From contig NZ_CP042433.1 of the NCBI RefSeq assembly GCF_007970805.1, positions 4,030,001-4,094,000 of the forward strand: a DNA stretch of 64,000 bases, read 5' to 3'. Under the pieces are notes generated by a model. It had not been told where the DNA came from. It searched no databases and saw only the letters and a program-made list of their open reading frames with translations. The stretch's first letter is position 1. Every line of letters starts with the position of its first letter. A program made the translations under genes and the position numbers. Of the stretch, positions 1 through 8,001 are shown piece by piece. Origin of the DNA: Flavisolibacter ginsenosidimutans (lineage in GTDB: Bacteria > Bacteroidota > Bacteroidia > Chitinophagales > Chitinophagaceae).

Positions 1-684
1 TACATGCCGCCGTTTATGGTGAACGAAGCATCGGCTTACGGCACCGGACAACTGCCCGACAAGGAAGGCCAGATGTATCACGTAACCGAAGACAATTTAT
101 ACCTCATTCCAACCGCCGAAGTGCCGGTAACAAACATCTATCGCGACGAGATTTTAAAAGCCGCTGAATTGCCGGTAAGAATGACGGCCTATACGCCCTG
201 CTTTCGCAGAGAAGCGGGCAGCTACGGCAAAGACGTTCGCGGCCTCAATCGTTTGCATCAATTCGACAAAGTGGAAATCGTGCAATTGGTTCATCCCGAT
301 AAAAGCTACGATACCCTGGAAGAAATGGTGACGCACGTAGAAAAACTTTTGCAAACCCTCGGCCTGCACTACCGCATTCTTCGCTTGTGTGGCGGCGACA
401 TGGGCTTTACATCCGCACTGACTTATGATTTTGAAGTGTGGAGCGCTGCGCAGGAACGTTGGCTTGAAGTGAGTTCGGTTTCCAACTTTGAATCGTATCA
501 AACAAACCGCATGAAGATTCGTTTCAAAGACGAGAACAACAAAACACAATTGGTGCATTCGCTCAACGGAAGTTCGCTTGCACTGCCGCGCATTCTTGCC
601 TGTTTGCTGGAAAACAACCAGGATGAAAACGGCATCAAATTGCCGGTGGTTTTGCAATCTTATTTTGGCAGTGAAATGATTTGA
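1..684 (+). CDS. serS: Serine--tRNA ligase, C-terminal part (5' end outside window)
   Basis: This is the catalytic part of seryl-tRNA synthetase, which charges tRNA-Ser with serine in the cytoplasm. The reading frame is already open at base 1, so the N-terminal coiled-coil arm and the start codon lie to the left of the window. Class II synthetase motifs are visible: motif 2 is the stretch around TPCFRREAGSYGKDVRG, with the Arg that contacts ATP and the acceptor stem, and motif 3 is near the end as NGSSLALPRILACLLENNQ. The usual SerRS active-site loop with LIPTAEVP is near residue 35 of this fragment. The gene stops inside the left arm of a 7-bp-period repeat that fills the spacer to the next gene. 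Identification is firm; nothing suggests damage. Confidence 0.96.
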   Translation, partial: YMPPFMVNEASAYGTGQLPDKEGQMYHVTEDNLYLIPTAEVPVTNIYRDEILKAAELPVRMTAYTPCFRREAGSYGKDVRGLNRLHQFDKVEIVQLVHPDKSYDTLEEMVTHVEKLLQTLGLHYRILRLCGGDMGFTSALTYDFEVWSAAQERWLEVSSVSNFESYQTNRMKIRFKDENNKTQLVHSLNGSSLALPRILACLLENNQDENGIKLPVVLQSYFGSEMI

Positions 685-776
685 GGAGATAGAATGTAGG
701 AGATAGAATATAGAATAAAATGGTTCGCTCCTACCTTCTTCCTCCTACCTTCTACATTCTATCTCCTACCTCCTAT
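683..776. repeat. Inverted pair of heptamer-period arms, locus A
   Basis: Left arm 683-717 is built of 7-bp steps such as TAGGAGA, TAGAATG and TAGAATA. Right arm 728-776 is built of the complement (CTACCTT, CTATCTC, CTACCTC). The arms can fold into an imperfect hairpin filling the spacer. The left arm contains the serS stop codon and the right arm runs into the ATG at 775. It is one of nine or more loci of this architecture in the window. Confidence 0.8.
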
Positions 777-1392
777 GCTCGTTCAAGCCTTCGGTTATCT
801 TGCTTCGTTGTTGCTCGCTCTTTCCTTGCTTGTGAGCAACGATTTAAAATTTCGCTGGCTCAACACCGGCGGTTGCTTTTTCTTTATCGTGTACGGCGTG
901 TTGATTGGCGCTTTCCCCATCATTCTTACCAACACGCTTTTGCTGCTGATTAACCTTTGGGGCCTTGTAAAAATTTACCGCAAGACGGAAGATTTTGATT
1001 TGCTGGAATTTGGTACTGATGCCACGCTGATTAAAAAGTTTTTGAGCTTTTACGCAAAAGATATCAACGCTTATTTTCCGGATTTTAAACTGGAAGAAGC
1101 AACGGACGCCATTCGCTTTGTGGTGCTGCGCGACGTGGTGGTGGCCAACGTGTTTGTGGCCGCGCTGTTGGACGATGGAACGGCCGAAGTACAACTGAAC
1201 TACACCGTTCCCAAATACCGCGACTACAAAGTGGGCCGTTTTATTTTTGAAAAGGAGAAAGATTATTTGCTTTCGAAAGGCATAAAAAAACTGGTGTATA
1301 AAACGGTTGCCAATAAAAACCACCGGCGGTTTTTAACCGTCATGGGTTTTGAAAAAACGACGGAAGGTTATGTAAAAAATCTCGACGCATAG
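775..1392 (+). CDS. Inner-membrane protein with YgjV-like N-terminus and GNAT-like C-terminus
   Basis: The 205-residue protein has three hydrophobic helices in its first 70 residues (an LASLLLALSLLVSNDLKFRW hairpin, a second helix around FFFIVYGVLIGAFPII, and a third around LLLINLWGLVKIYR), resembling the small YgjV family. A soluble domain of about 130 residues follows. Its last 45 residues (FEKEKDYLLSKGIKKLVY and NKNHRRFLTVMGFE) look like the acetyl-CoA-binding end of a GNAT acetyltransferase, where a helix packs against an Asn-x-x-x-x-x-F-x-x-x-GF turn. The substrate cannot be named. The ATG sits at the very end of a heptamer-period repeat, so the native leader may have been altered. Family placement is inferred. 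Confidence 0.7.
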   Translation: MLVQAFGYLASLLLALSLLVSNDLKFRWLNTGGCFFFIVYGVLIGAFPIILTNTLLLLINLWGLVKIYRKTEDFDLLEFGTDATLIKKFLSFYAKDINAYFPDFKLEEATDAIRFVVLRDVVVANVFVAALLDDGTAEVQLNYTVPKYRDYKVGRFIFEKEKDYLLSKGIKKLVYKTVANKNHRRFLTVMGFEKTTEGYVKNLDA

Positions 1393-1426
1393 TTGCGAAG
1401 AAATCTTCATGCGGTAAATGAATGTT

Positions 1427-1457
1427 AAAGCAAACCATCAACGGTTTGCTTTTTTTG
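1427..1457 (+). terminator. Rho-independent terminator
   Basis: Stem AAAGCAAACC/GGTTTGCTTT with a short ATCAAC-type loop followed by a run of T. It lies 35 bases after the preceding stop codon and ends that transcript before the outer-membrane gene. Confidence 0.8.
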
Positions 1458-1493
1458 TTTTGTGCCGCATATTCGTTTTTAAAACCTTAACTC

Positions 1494-2168
1494 ATGAGAA
1501 AAACATTACTCTTAACCATTGCTGTGATTTGCCTCGCACAAATTTCCAACGCACAAATTTCAAAAGGCTCCTTGTTTTTGGGCGGTTCCCTTTCTTTCGG
1601 TAGTTCGTCCAACAAAGACCAGAACACCTCAACGCAAGATTCGAAAAGCAGTGGATGGAACATCAGTCCCCAGTTTGGGAAAGCCATCGCAACCAATAAA
1701 ATTGTGGGAGTTTATGTGAACTTCTCTCATAACAATTTTGAATCGGGAAGCGGTACGCAATTGCAGCAGCGGCCAAGCAACACCTATGGCGGCGGTGTGT
1801 TTTACCGGCGCTATTATCCTTTGCCTTCGCGGTTTTATCTTTTTGGTGAAGCTTCGCTGGGAACCAGCATTGGCAAGGAGGAACAGAAGTATGGTGGTAG
1901 TTTGCAAACCCAAACCGAACGCACATCCATTGGCTTCAGCATTACGCCGGGCATTTCTTATGCCGCATCTTCAAAGCTTTATTTAGAAGCTTCACTGAAC
2001 AGTTTAGCCAACCTTTATTACCAGTGGGCCAAAACAACAACCTATCCCCCCGCTACAGGCGGCGTTACTTCCATATCCAATCAAAAACAATTTGGTGTGG
2101 CCGCAAACGGTAATGGGACGAGTGGAATTAGCATCGGCTTACGCTGGATTCTTCCCTCAAAAAGCTGA
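1494..2168 (+). CDS. Predicted outer-membrane beta-barrel protein
   Basis: The 224-residue protein begins with a clear Sec signal peptide (MRKTLLLTIAVICLAQISNA, cleavage before QISKG). The mature part is Gly/Ser/Asn-rich with alternating polar and hydrophobic stretches and many aromatic strand ends (FYLFGEASLG, SIGFSITPGISYA, ISIGLRWILP), typical of the outer-membrane beta-barrel (OmpW/porin-like) proteins abundant in Bacteroidota. It ends in a strand resembling the C-terminal sorting strand of barrels. No enzymatic motif is visible. It is flanked by terminators on both sides, so it is probably monocistronic. The role is unknown. Confidence 0.75.
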   Translation: MRKTLLLTIAVICLAQISNAQISKGSLFLGGSLSFGSSSNKDQNTSTQDSKSSGWNISPQFGKAIATNKIVGVYVNFSHNNFESGSGTQLQQRPSNTYGGGVFYRRYYPLPSRFYLFGEASLGTSIGKEEQKYGGSLQTQTERTSIGFSITPGISYAASSKLYLEASLNSLANLYYQWAKTTTYPPATGGVTSISNQKQFGVAANGNGTSGISIGLRWILPSKS

Positions 2169-2189
2169 GGTTCTTTGATCATATTTTCA

Positions 2190-2213
2190 ATGCAGCCCAA
2201 GGCTGCATTTTTG
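2190..2213 (+). terminator. Rho-independent terminator of the outer-membrane protein gene
   Basis: Perfect 8-bp stem ATGCAGCC/GGCTGCAT, 3-base loop, T-run afterwards, 21 bases past the stop codon. Confidence 0.88.
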
Positions 2214-2259
2214 TGTGATTGCAAAAACAACAGCGGGTAAACTTTTAACCCTTATCTTT

Positions 2260-2425
2260 TCAAAACAAAAAATTTTATCAACCGCTTTGGCGTTTGATAA
2301 AAGACGCAGCGATGCACGAGGCCAAAGTGCATCGGTTTTAAAACTTACACGGTGAGTTCATATTTCATGAAGAACCTGTCAGTAAGTTGAACGCCCGGTC
2401 TTTTAAGACAGGGCGTTTGTTTTTG
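2260..2425 (+). ncRNA. Candidate structured small RNA with its own terminator
   Basis: The spacer 2169-2482 has no ORF. After the terminator at 2190-2213 it contains a 9-bp hairpin (TTTTATCAA at 2273-2281 with TTGATAAAA at 2294-2302, inner CGC/GCG), a perfect 7-bp hairpin (GATGCAC at 2311, GTGCATC at 2327), about 55 unstructured bases, and a second intrinsic terminator (AACGCCC at 2390, GGGCGTT at 2411, then T-rich). A terminator without a gene upstream of it suggests an independent transcript of about 150 nt. A weak -7-like TATCTTTT lies at 2253-2260. I could not match it to a known RNA family; structure alone supports it. Confidence 0.4.
2390..2425 (+). terminator. Intrinsic terminator with no coding gene upstream
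   Basis: Stem AACGCCC-GTC/GAC-GGGCGTT with a TTTTAA loop and a T-rich tail (TTTGTTTTTG). It lies more than 170 bases after the terminator of the preceding coding gene and fits the end of the candidate small RNA. Confidence 0.7.
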
Positions 2426-2443
2426 GGTCATCAAACGTTCCAC

Positions 2444-2477
2444 TGCCAGGAGCGGCTGTAGGGCCACGCTCCTGGCA
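2444..2477. other. Perfect 11-bp hairpin after the OPT transporter gene
   Basis: TGCCAGGAGCG at 2444-2454 is exactly complementary to CGCTCCTGGCA at 2467-2477, with a 12-base loop. It lies 5 bases beyond the stop codon of the minus-strand transporter. It lacks a T-run on either strand, so it is a transcript-end stabilising hairpin or a repeat rather than a classical terminator. Confidence 0.6.
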
Positions 2478-2482
2478 TGTGC

Positions 2483-4531
2483 CTACATAATGTGTTTATG
2501 CCGTTTAATTCCGGCACGGTAAAGCATGTATCCCATGAACGCAAAGGCCGCAACACCCAAAAAATAAAAGCCTGTTTCGCCCAGGGCATTTGCCAGTTTT
2601 TCTTCAACGCTTATCTTTTTTAACCAACCGGCTATTGCATCGCTGCCTTGCAAAAAAGCGAAGACGACACCCATCAGCGCACCGCCGGCCACAAGACCCG
2701 TTGCGTATAAATTGCCGCTTTCCAAATCTTCTTCGCCTTCAACAACTTTGTCGTTGCGCTTCTTCTTCACTACATCTACTAAACCTCTGATAGCGCCGCC
2801 AATGAAAATCGGCAGCGTTGTTGACAAAGGCAAATACGCACCCACGGCAAAGCTCAAGGCTTTTACGCCGCAGAGCTCCATCACAACGGCAAGAAAAGCA
2901 CCAACGATTACAAAGTTCCAGTCAAGGTTGAACGAAAGAATGCCTTTCACCAGCGTTGCCATCAACGTGGCTTGCGGTGCGTTGTACGTTGTGCCAATGG
3001 CGTGTTGAACACCTTGCGCTGCTAATTCAGCACTGGGCTTGTCTAAAAATTTTACAGTGAAACCAACAACAACGGCCGATACAATGGCGCCAACGAACAA
3101 AGCCAGTTGTTGGTAGCGCGGCGTAGAGCCAATCAAATAACCCGTCTTCAAATCTTGCGACGTTGCACCCGCATTTGCTGCAGCAATGCACACCATACCG
3201 CCAACCACCAATGCCATTGCTTCATAGCCTTGTCCGCGCCAACCCACCGCAATAAAAATCAAGCAAGTGCTCATCACAGTCGCGATGGTCATACCCGAAA
3301 TAGGATTGTTACTCGAACCAATCAAACCCACAATGCGTGATGAAACCGTTACGAAGAATGCACCGAAGATGATGACCAATAAACCTACCAGCAGTTTGCT
3401 GAAAATGTTGTTGCCGGGTATCATCGGCAAAGCCGCCATCAATATAATTAAAATGATGCTCCCGAATAAAACAATCTTTATGTCCAGGTCACGGTCGGTT
3501 CTCTTTACACCTTCACCTTTTGCTTCGCCCACAGAACCTATGCTTTGCTTGAAAGAAGAGATGATGGTGGGAATGGTTTTAATCAAGGTCATAAAGCCAC
3601 CGGCAGCCACGGCGCCGGCGCCAATCTGCCGGATATACGCACGATAAAGGGCTTCGGCTTTATCGGTAAAGGTTTGCGTGGCCGGGTTCCATCCACCGGA
3701 GCCAAGATTCACTTTTGAAAGATCGTGTATCAAGCCAAGCTTAAACTGTTGCGCAGCAATTACAGGATCGGGAATAAGCGAGGATAGCAGCGGAATGAAA
3801 ACAAACCACGAAAGCACACCGCCTGCCACCAACACACCCGCGATGCGCGGGCCGATGATATAACCCACGCCTAAATATTCGGGTGTAATGTCGCCGGCAA
3901 GATTGGCCGAAGGAAAATATTTGTTCGTCGCGGTTGTGGCAAAGCTTACCGTTTCGGCCACCACGCGAAACATGCGTTGAAAGATGGCATACACAAACGC
4001 AAAGCCCAAACCCTGAAACGCAAGCTTGGCAAACTCGCCGCCTTTTTCACCGGCCTTTAATACAGCCGCGCAAGCCGTTCCTTCGGGGTAAGGCAGCACG
4101 CCGTGTTCTTTTACAATGAGTGAACGACGCAGCGGAATCATCATCAACGTACCCAGCATGCCGCCAAAAACGGCGAGAACAAAAATGACGACGTAATCAA
4201 AATAGTTGGCCGATTGCACATTGCTCAAAAACAAAAAACCCGGCAGCGTAAACACCACACCCGATGCAATGCTTTCGCCAGCAGAACCCGTTGTTTGAAT
4301 GATGTTGTTTTCAAGAATGGTAGTGCCGAAAAGTTTTCGTCCAACGGTGATGGCCATTACCGCAATGGGAATAGAAGCGCTAACGGTAAGACCTGCTTTC
4401 AAGGCCAAATAAACAGTAGCCGCGCCAAATAAAACGCCAAAGAAAGAACCCATGAGCAAAGCCTTCAGGGTGAATTCTTTCATGTTTGTTTCCGCAGGTA
4501 CAAAGGGTTTAAACGTAGTCGTTTCGGCCAT
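2483..4531 (-). CDS. OPT family oligopeptide transporter
   Basis: The 682-residue, very hydrophobic protein with about 15 membrane segments matches the OPT (oligopeptide transporter) family, proton-coupled importers of peptides or metal complexes in the inner membrane. Typical OPT stretches are the N-terminal FTLKALLMGSFFGVLFGAAT, the LPYPEGTACAAVLKAGE motif around residue 140, and the GSSNNPISGMTIATVM and NAGATSQDLKTGYLIG segments in the second half. Length fits the bacterial OPT/YSL-like clade. The start at 4531 gives a short polar N-terminus before the first helix. The next gene upstream on the same strand is a second peptide importer (POT family), but a terminator separates them, so they are neighbours in role rather than a proven operon. 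Confidence 0.92.
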   Translation of the reverse strand: MAETTTFKPFVPAETNMKEFTLKALLMGSFFGVLFGAATVYLALKAGLTVSASIPIAVMAITVGRKLFGTTILENNIIQTTGSAGESIASGVVFTLPGFLFLSNVQSANYFDYVVIFVLAVFGGMLGTLMMIPLRRSLIVKEHGVLPYPEGTACAAVLKAGEKGGEFAKLAFQGLGFAFVYAIFQRMFRVVAETVSFATTATNKYFPSANLAGDITPEYLGVGYIIGPRIAGVLVAGGVLSWFVFIPLLSSLIPDPVIAAQQFKLGLIHDLSKVNLGSGGWNPATQTFTDKAEALYRAYIRQIGAGAVAAGGFMTLIKTIPTIISSFKQSIGSVGEAKGEGVKRTDRDLDIKIVLFGSIILIILMAALPMIPGNNIFSKLLVGLLVIIFGAFFVTVSSRIVGLIGSSNNPISGMTIATVMSTCLIFIAVGWRGQGYEAMALVVGGMVCIAAANAGATSQDLKTGYLIGSTPRYQQLALFVGAIVSAVVVGFTVKFLDKPSAELAAQGVQHAIGTTYNAPQATLMATLVKGILSFNLDWNFVIVGAFLAVVMELCGVKALSFAVGAYLPLSTTLPIFIGGAIRGLVDVVKKKRNDKVVEGEEDLESGNLYATGLVAGGALMGVVFAFLQGSDAIAGWLKKISVEEKLANALGETGFYFLGVAAFAFMGYMLYRAGIKRHKHIM

Positions 4532-4569
4532 ACGTGTTGGGTTTTAGTAAGGTTTAAAAATAGGGAAAT

Positions 4570-4598
4570 AAAAAAAGGAGTTGACAAAGCCAACTCCT
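4570..4598 (-). terminator. Terminator of the POT transporter gene
   Basis: Stem AGGAGTTG/CAACTCCT around an ACAAAGC loop. On the minus strand it is followed by seven T. It lies 22 bases after the stop codon of the POT gene. Confidence 0.85.
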
Positions 4599-4619
4599 CT
4601 TATTAAAATGAAAAACAAA

Positions 4620-6419
4620 TTATGCCGAACCCGTTTTATCTCTCAGAATCTGGTTGAGCGATTTTAAGCGTGAGTAAATTAAAATGCCGCCAACGAAGGC
4701 CGCAGCCACAAGTATGAGGAAGAAAATTTTCTTGTCCGAAAAACCATCCCAATAACTTGTCATAATGCCGGCAATTTTACCACCGATGGAGGTTGACAAA
4801 AACCAGCCGCCCATCAACAAAGCGGTAAGACGTGCAGGCGCCAATTTGGAAACAAGCGACAAGCCAATCGGGCTTAAGAAAATTTCGCTCACGGTAAAAA
4901 CACCGTACGTCAGCCACAACCAAATGGGTGATGTTTTGTGTGTGTAAACCGAAGGAACTGACATTACTGCAAACACCATCACCAAGGCCGACAGGCCGCA
5001 AATGAACAAAGCCATCGCAAACTTAGATGCCGTCGTGGGCTCCTTGCCTTTGGTACGCATGTAACTAAAGAGCGGAACAAAAATGAGCGTCAGCCCAACG
5101 ATGAACAACGGATTGATGGATTGAAACAATTCCGTGTTCATCAGCTTGACCTCTTTACCACCCGGACGTTGTTCGGGCGGCACGTTGTTGAAATAAGGAT
5201 CGGGTCCTTGCACCTGCACAATCTTTGTTGCGGTATCAATGCGGTTGCCGTTGGCGGTAATGCCGAAGATTGTCTTCACCGTCTCGGACTTGTCACCTTT
5301 CTGTTTTACTTCTGTTGTCGAATCCAATCTAACGATTGGGCTAACGTCTTTTACTTCTGCCAGTTGATTGTCTACTTTGTTTACCCATCGCGGTTTGTCG
5401 TCCACCGTTTGCAAAGCGCCAATGGCGCCGGTAATTTTTTGCGTCGTTGGCGACAAGGTTCTGTCTGTATATCGTTCCGCCCACAACGTATAAGCAGTTG
5501 AGTTCAGGTTGTATATCGTCCAGAAAATAACCGAAATGGCAAAGATGAACAGCAGCGCACCAATGCCTTTTTTGTCTTGCCCCTGCGCTCTTACATAAAG
5601 CGAAACGTAAAACGCAATCACCGGCAAGCAGGCAAAGATGAAGGCATCGCTGGCTTGCGAACCCATAAGCGGTTCGTGAAAAAGCAGCGTTGGCAAGAAC
5701 CATCCAATAACTGCCGCGATGATAGCAGGCAAAAACACAACGCCGAATATTTTACCGGTAGCCATATCTTCTTTCTGCGCCGGCTTTTTTACGTCCCCTT
5801 CTTTCACCTTATTCAGGTTCATGGCCAATACAATCAAGCCAATGATAAGCCCCACACCGGCTGCGGCAAAAGCATAGCCCCAGCCGTATTTGTTGCGCAA
5901 ATAAGCCGCTACGAAATTGCAAATGAAAGCACCAACGTTGATACCCATGTAAAAGATGTTGTAGGCATTGTCTTTTAACGGACGCAGTTCTTCGCGGTTG
6001 TAAATATTGCCGAGCAGCGTAGAAATATTCGGCTTAAAAAACCCATTACCAACGATGATCAATCCAAGCGAAACAAACAGCGCCGTATTGCCAGGAATGG
6101 AAAGACAGAAATAGCCAAGTGACATTAAACTTCCGCCGAGAAAAATGGATTTGATATAACCGAGGTGACGATCAGCCAACAAGCCGCCAATAAAAGGCGT
6201 GAGGTAAACAAGCGCAATAAAACTTCCTACGATATCTGCGCCCAAGCCTTGCGAGAAACCTTTGCCGCCGGTTTTGTCATCAATGAGGTATAAAAGCAAA
6301 ATGCCCACCATCAGGTAGTAGGCGAAGCGTTCCCACATTTCGGTTAGAAAAAGAACGTACAAAGCCCGTGGATGCTTTGCTTTCGTTTGGGTACTGTTTA
6401 CGATGCTGTTCTGTTGCAT
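4620..6419 (-). CDS. POT/PTR2 family proton-dependent di/tripeptide transporter
   Basis: This 599-residue major-facilitator protein belongs to the POT (PTR2, DtpT-like) family that imports di- and tripeptides with protons. Family signs are the N-terminal EMWERFAYYLMVGILLLYL (the ExxERFxYY proton-coupling motif in helix 1), GGLLADRHLGYIKSIFLGG between helices 2 and 3, and GNGFFKPNISTLLG, which is the PTR2 signature. Near residues 310-420 there is a polar insertion of about 110 residues rich in Lys, Thr and Asp (GALQTVDDKPRWVNKVDN...) between two membrane helices, longer than in DtpT; this is common in Bacteroidota members and probably faces the periplasm. Together with the OPT gene it suggests active peptide scavenging. 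Confidence 0.94.
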   Translation of the reverse strand: MQQNSIVNSTQTKAKHPRALYVLFLTEMWERFAYYLMVGILLLYLIDDKTGGKGFSQGLGADIVGSFIALVYLTPFIGGLLADRHLGYIKSIFLGGSLMSLGYFCLSIPGNTALFVSLGLIIVGNGFFKPNISTLLGNIYNREELRPLKDNAYNIFYMGINVGAFICNFVAAYLRNKYGWGYAFAAAGVGLIIGLIVLAMNLNKVKEGDVKKPAQKEDMATGKIFGVVFLPAIIAAVIGWFLPTLLFHEPLMGSQASDAFIFACLPVIAFYVSLYVRAQGQDKKGIGALLFIFAISVIFWTIYNLNSTAYTLWAERYTDRTLSPTTQKITGAIGALQTVDDKPRWVNKVDNQLAEVKDVSPIVRLDSTTEVKQKGDKSETVKTIFGITANGNRIDTATKIVQVQGPDPYFNNVPPEQRPGGKEVKLMNTELFQSINPLFIVGLTLIFVPLFSYMRTKGKEPTTASKFAMALFICGLSALVMVFAVMSVPSVYTHKTSPIWLWLTYGVFTVSEIFLSPIGLSLVSKLAPARLTALLMGGWFLSTSIGGKIAGIMTSYWDGFSDKKIFFLILVAAAFVGGILIYSRLKSLNQILRDKTGSA

Positions 6420-6543
6420 GTGTAAAGTTTAGTGAGTAAAATCGTTAGAGCGTTTTGTGCTGCGCGGCTCAAAATAAGCGAAAATCTATTTTCAATTCCG
6501 CTTTCGCATTTGTGCCGATATTCGCACCGCTTATCTGATAACC

Positions 6544-7815
6544 ATGAATATACTTCTTCTGGGCTCCGGCGGACGCGAACACGCACTGGCGCACAAACTC
6601 TCGCAAAGCAAGCATTGCTCCAAATTACTGATTGCTCCCGGCAACGCGGGCACGGCACAATGCGGAATGAACAAGCCCTTTGCGGTGACGGATTTTGAAG
6701 CGGCGGCCAAATGCTGCGTTGACGAGAAAATTGAGTTGGTCATCGTTGGCCCCGAAGAACCGCTGGTAAAAGGCATCGTAGATTATTTGCACGATAACGT
6801 AAGCAAAGACCTGCACATCATCGGGCCTTCAAAAGAAGCCGCACAGCTCGAAGGAAGCAAGGCTTTTGCCAAAGCCTTCATGCAACGTCACAACATACCT
6901 ACGGCGGCTTACAAAGAGTTTACAGCCGAAAATTTTGAAGACGGCGTTTCCTATTTAAAGAAGCACTCGCTACCCATTGTGATAAAAGCCGACGGCCTCG
7001 CCGCAGGCAAAGGCGTACTCATTTGCCAAAACAACATCGAAGCCATTGCCGAATTTGATTTGATGATTCAGCGTTCCAAATTTGGCGAAGCGGGCAAAAG
7101 AGTTGTGGTAGAAGAATTTTTAGACGGCATTGAACTTTCGGTTTTTGTGTTAACCGACGGGGAGGCTTACGTGTTGCTGCCCGAAGCAAAAGATTACAAG
7201 CGTGTAGGAGAAGGCGATACGGGCCTGAATACCGGCGGCATGGGCGCCATCAGTCCCGTGCCTTTTGCCGATGAAACGTTCATGCAAAAAGTGGTTTCAA
7301 AAATTGTAGAACCCACCGTGCAAGGCTTGCAAAAAGACGCCCTGGATTACAAAGGCTTCGTGTTTATTGGCCTGATGAAAGTGGGCGACGAACCGTACGT
7401 CATTGAATACAACTGCCGCATGGGCGATCCCGAAACCGAAGTGGTGATGCCGCGGATAAAAAATGATTTGGTAGAGTTGCTGGAAGCAACAGCCAAAGGC
7501 AATCTTTCTTCTGTCACGATTGATAAAGACCCACGCTTTGCAACCACCATCGTTGCCGTGAGCGGCGGTTATCCCGATGAATACACGAAGGGTTTTGCCA
7601 TAAAGAATTTGAACAGCGCAGGCGAGGCCATGATCTTTCAGATGGGCACAAAAGAAACCGATGGAAAAGTAGTTACGAACGGCGGCCGTGTGCTTTGCGC
7701 AACTGCTTTGGACGCAGACCTGGACAACGCCATCAACAAAAGCCGCGACGCGATAGAAGAAATTGAATTTGAAGGAAAGTATTTCAGAAGGGACATCGGC
7801 TTTGAATTTTTATAA
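6544..7815 (+). CDS. purD: Phosphoribosylamine--glycine ligase
   Basis: GAR synthetase, second step of purine biosynthesis: it joins 5-phosphoribosylamine and glycine using ATP. The 423-residue protein has the N-terminal Rossmann-like loop MNILLLGSGGREHALA, the ATP-grasp core with LPIVIKADGLAAGKGV and VVVEEFLDGIELSVFVLTDG, and the highly conserved GDTGLNTGGMGA and YNCRMGDPETE motifs that bind ATP and metal. Length is standard. The start at 6544 puts the glycine loop at residue 7 as in other PurD proteins. The stop codon is the first base of a dispersed repeat copy (7815-7843). Confidence 0.98.
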   Translation: MNILLLGSGGREHALAHKLSQSKHCSKLLIAPGNAGTAQCGMNKPFAVTDFEAAAKCCVDEKIELVIVGPEEPLVKGIVDYLHDNVSKDLHIIGPSKEAAQLEGSKAFAKAFMQRHNIPTAAYKEFTAENFEDGVSYLKKHSLPIVIKADGLAAGKGVLICQNNIEAIAEFDLMIQRSKFGEAGKRVVVEEFLDGIELSVFVLTDGEAYVLLPEAKDYKRVGEGDTGLNTGGMGAISPVPFADETFMQKVVSKIVEPTVQGLQKDALDYKGFVFIGLMKVGDEPYVIEYNCRMGDPETEVVMPRIKNDLVELLEATAKGNLSSVTIDKDPRFATTIVAVSGGYPDEYTKGFAIKNLNSAGEAMIFQMGTKETDGKVVTNGGRVLCATALDADLDNAINKSRDAIEEIEFEGKYFRRDIGFEFL

Positions 7816-7843
7816 CCCCCCTGTCCCCTAAAGGGAAGACTTA
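7815..7843 (-). repeat. Dispersed CCCCTTTAGGGG-type repeat, copy 1
   Basis: Minus-orientation copy directly abutting the purD stop codon. It contains the element core (CTTAAGTC, CCCTTTAGGG, GACAGGGG) with small differences from the other three copies. It pairs in inverted orientation with copy 2 about 190 bases away, so the two bracket the spacer before the dioxygenase gene. Confidence 0.75.
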
Positions 7844-8001
7844 AGCTTGAAAAACTTTACACCTTTCAATCTTTCCTCGGCAAAAGCTTCTATTTTATTG
7901 ACCAGAAGTTCGCCTGTCTATTGAACTTCGGTTGCGTCGCAATCCGTTCATCGTTCCTATCGCTATTAAGCAAGGCCTACCTTCGCACATCAACCTGAAT
8001 A

